Shown one piece after another: positions 24,126 to 25,859 of a stretch of DNA of 25,859 nucleotides. The stretch comes from a virus. Each line of letters opens with the position of its first letter. Within the stretch, counting starts at the first letter, position 1. The position numbers and the translations under genes were made by a program. Under the pieces are notes generated by a model. That model had not been told where the DNA came from and searched no databases. It saw only the letters and a program-made list of their open reading frames with translations. The stretch lies in the IMG/VR virus record IMGVR_UViG_3300020438_000240, positions 1 to 25,859 of that record; one strand, written 5' to 3'.

Positions 24126-24389
24126 TTAAATAGCTGGTGTTGGTTCCTGCCATTCTGGTGTAGCCATTAAAGCTAAACATTCTGTATGTGTTCCTTCCCA
24201 TGTAGGAGTAACACTACCTGAAGGTGATATAAATGAAGGCCAATCAGTTGTAATCCATTTTAATACACATTGAGTTTCATCTATTGATTTTCTAACAGTA
24301 CTTATTGATGTTTCCATAACTTGAGAAAAATCAACTTTATCTAAATCTGATGTTAATATTGTAGAGTATGTTCTATTTGAATAATTCAT
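24126..24389 (-). CDS. Unknown small protein in the fibre cluster
   Basis: An 87-aa protein rich in Thr, Ser and Trp. An N-terminal half that may be helical (DFSQVMETSISTVRKSIDET) is followed by a Trp/Pro-rich part (ITTDWPSFISPSGSVTPTWE) and ends EWQEPTPAI. No family recognised. It lies between the LamG gene (15 nt gap filled by an ATATTTATAA element) and the fibre-like gene. It is possibly a connector or chaperone of the fibres, by position only. Confidence 0.65.
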   Translation of the reverse strand: MNYSNRTYSTILTSDLDKVDFSQVMETSISTVRKSIDETQCVLKWITTDWPSFISPSGSVTPTWEGTHTECLALMATPEWQEPTPAI

Positions 24390-24393
24390 TTTG

Positions 24394-24403
24394 TTATAAA
24401 TAT
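24394..24403 (-). promoter_or_regulatory. Intergenic ATATTTATAA element, 4 nt before start
   Basis: Exact copy in the 15-nt gap between the 257-aa LamG gene and the 87-aa gene, immediately after the upstream stop codon. Confidence 0.5.
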
Positions 24404-24404
24404 G

Positions 24405-25178
24405 TTAAGTTAAACCAAATCTACCTTTTAAAGCATTATAATTATGTAAAACTTCAGTTGATGTTAAAGTTTTATCATAAATAGAAAAAGATGAAATGTT
24501 GCAATCTGTATAGTTTGATGTTGAACCCGGCCTAAACATAGATGCAAGACCAAAATTATTTAAACCACCTACGGATATTAGATTATTATTCCACCAATCT
24601 GAAGTAGAAGTATCATCTACTAAAGTTGAATTATAATCTACACCATTAATATAAATTTTTATGTTATATTTATTCCCAGTATTTCCGCCAGATTGTTTAG
24701 TGACGCAAACATTGGTCCATTCTCTTGGTAAAATAGATCCTGTGGTACATAATATTGTTCTATTAGCCCCCGATATACCTGCTAAAACATCAAAACTTCC
24801 TGGGAAAGTTAAACTACTTCCTCCTTCTGGGGAAGTGTAAGCTAATCCCATAACTGGGTAGGAACTTAAGTTAGGTGTAAAAGACCAAATATAACGTCTT
24901 ACTGATGTAACTTCAGGTTTTACCCAAACATTATAAGTAGAATCAGCATAGGAATCCATTAAAGGTTCTAAATTATTTATACTTATAAACTCATCTATCC
25001 CATCAAATTCCCAAACATTATTTAAAAACTTAACATCGTTTTCTAGGCTACCTGTTACTTCTTTATTTATTGAAAGTATGGTGTTTATAGTAGTACTACC
25101 ACTAATGTAAGATTCTTGATTAAAGGAATCTATACAATATATTAATCCATTAGTTACTATGTTAGGTCCAAAATTCAT
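24405..25178 (-). CDS. LamG/concanavalin-like lectin tail protein A
   Basis: A 257-aa protein made of a single LamG-3-type jelly roll: NVWEFDGIDEFISINNLE (about 66-83), then YNVWVKPEVTSVRRYIWSF, a WTNVCVTKQ strand near 160 and IKIYINGVDYNSTL. This fold is common in phage receptor-binding and fibre proteins and binds carbohydrate. The end reads EVLHNYNALKGRFGLT, nearly the same as in the next gene upstream. The start overlaps that gene's stop (TAATG), so the two are translated in series. It is probably part of a host-recognition set. Closest relative in the window: the 219-aa protein. Confidence 0.82.
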   Translation of the reverse strand: MNFGPNIVTNGLIYCIDSFNQESYISGSTTINTILSINKEVTGSLENDVKFLNNVWEFDGIDEFISINNLEPLMDSYADSTYNVWVKPEVTSVRRYIWSFTPNLSSYPVMGLAYTSPEGGSSLTFPGSFDVLAGISGANRTILCTTGSILPREWTNVCVTKQSGGNTGNKYNIKIYINGVDYNSTLVDDTSTSDWWNNNLISVGGLNNFGLASMFRPGSTSNYTDCNISSFSIYDKTLTSTEVLHNYNALKGRFGLT

Positions 25179-25837
25179 TATTCAAATCTTCCTTTTAATG
25201 CGTTGTAGTTGTGTAGAACTTCGTTTGATGATAAGGCACGGTTGTAGGTTTGAATAGGACCTATTTCGCCATCAAAATATTTACTACTTGTACCATTTCC
25301 TATAGTAGAATAAGTAGAATCCGTTACTGAGTTTGTTGTTGTAGATCCAAAAATTATAGCATTTCTATATACAGTTAAATTATTTGAAAAATCTCTTGTA
25401 ATAAAAATATTTTGCCATTCATCAGCTGCGAAATTATTTCCACTACTTTCGTTAAATGTTGTTACTGTACTTTTAAGTTTCACTTTAAATTGTGTTGTTG
25501 ATTTAATTTGTATCCAATTATTGCTAGAAGCTCCGTCACCTAAAAAATTTTGGTCACTTACATCATCTGGATTAACCCATACAGAAAGTGAAAATGCTGA
25601 TGGAAACGTTATGTCTGAAGATAAAAGTATATTATCATCACTACCATCTAGTTCCCATACTCCAAAATTTGAATTAGATAATAAAGGAGTAGTTGAAAGT
25701 GTACCTACATTATTTCCTATAGTATCAGTAGCAGTAGTACCAGTTTTAGGATAACATGCCCTATTAGCAGCATCCATATTGAATACTAGCCCATCCGCTA
25801 TTATATCTGTTGTTATGCTACCTACTCTTCCACTCAT
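25178..25837 (-). CDS. LamG/concanavalin-like lectin tail protein B
   Basis: A 219-aa LamG-3-type jelly roll: VWELDGSDDNILLSSDI, then FSLSVWVNPDDVSDQNFLGD, EWQNIFITRDFSNNLTVYRN and FDGEIGPIQTYNRALSSNEV. It ends LHNYNALKGRFE. It is a paralogue of the 257-aa protein with the same order of elements but different loops, as expected for duplicated adhesins under diversifying selection. It overlaps the stop of a further gene upstream by ATGA (25834-25837). Likely a receptor-binding or fibre-tip component; sugar ligand unknown. Confidence 0.82.
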   Translation of the reverse strand: MSGRVGSITTDIIADGLVFNMDAANRACYPKTGTTATDTIGNNVGTLSTTPLLSNSNFGVWELDGSDDNILLSSDITFPSAFSLSVWVNPDDVSDQNFLGDGASSNNWIQIKSTTQFKVKLKSTVTTFNESSGNNFAADEWQNIFITRDFSNNLTVYRNAIIFGSTTTNSVTDSTYSTIGNGTSSKYFDGEIGPIQTYNRALSSNEVLHNYNALKGRFE

Positions 25838-25859
25838 TCGAATCTTGATTTTAATGCGT
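25834..25859 (-). CDS. Partial C-terminus of a third LamG-type gene
   Basis: Only 26 nt are inside the window. In frame with the stop TGA (25834-25836) they read ALKSRFE, almost identical to the ALKGRFE end of the 219-aa protein. The stop overlaps the next start as ATGA. This indicates a third tandem paralogue continuing past the right edge. The domain itself is not visible. Confidence 0.65.

Noticed and set aside
1-25859. tRNA genes, CRISPR arrays, IS elements or integration sites
   Set aside because: No cloverleaf, regularly spaced repeat, transposase, integrase or att-like duplication was seen by eye. A tRNA scan would settle the first point.

Overview
This is a stretch of an AT-rich (roughly 30% GC by eye) double-stranded DNA phage genome with a contractile, T4-like (myovirus) tail. 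Every credible gene lies on the minus strand, so transcription runs from right to left. The T4-superfamily assignment rests on recognisable tail sheath (gp18), tail tube (gp19), gp26-like protein, UvsX recombinase, gp32 ssDNA-binding protein, gp41/DnaB-type helicase and FEN/RNase H-like exonuclease. The host is probably a member of the Bacteroidetes. Start codons are preceded by A-rich stretches with almost no Shine-Dalgarno sequence, and the gp32-like protein ends in the DDLPF tip typical of bacterial, especially Bacteroidetes, SSB. The host is an inference and no host marker gene is present.

Left part (1-8113), nucleotide metabolism and replication: a partial class I ribonucleotide reductase large subunit (nrdA, cut by the window edge), nrdB, replicative helicase, 5'-3' exonuclease, UvsX, gp32, an unknown 156-aa protein and a very short family A DNA polymerase that appears to lack its thumb. 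These genes are tightly packed with 1-12 nt gaps or small overlaps. The one larger gap, of 58 nt, lies upstream of gp32.

Middle part (8137-18867), baseplate and tail core: an unknown protein, a giant baseplate hub with a C-terminal M15-type peptidase domain, a LysM/gp53-like wedge protein, a tail-tube-cap/baseplate-like protein, a 77-aa protein, the tape measure, a gp26-like tail-assembly protein that probably continues by ribosomal frameshift into a second ORF, and the tail tube.

Right part (18913-25859): tail sheath, two small proteins, three alanine-rich helical proteins, then an adhesin module. The adhesin genes are a protein with a chitin-binding-type domain, a small fibre-like protein, an 87-aa protein and a tandem series of LamG-fold proteins ending in a shared C-terminal sequence. 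The last of these is cut by the right edge.

A recurring intergenic element, ATATTTATAA on the coding strand, sits in front of most structural genes and is absent between the replication genes. It is the best candidate for a late promoter or mRNA-processing signal. Three clear hairpin terminators follow the tail tube gene, the 71-aa gene and the 181-aa gene. There is no stretch over 300 bases without a gene; the longest gap is 22853-23046. I saw no tRNA, rRNA, CRISPR array, IS element or integrase.
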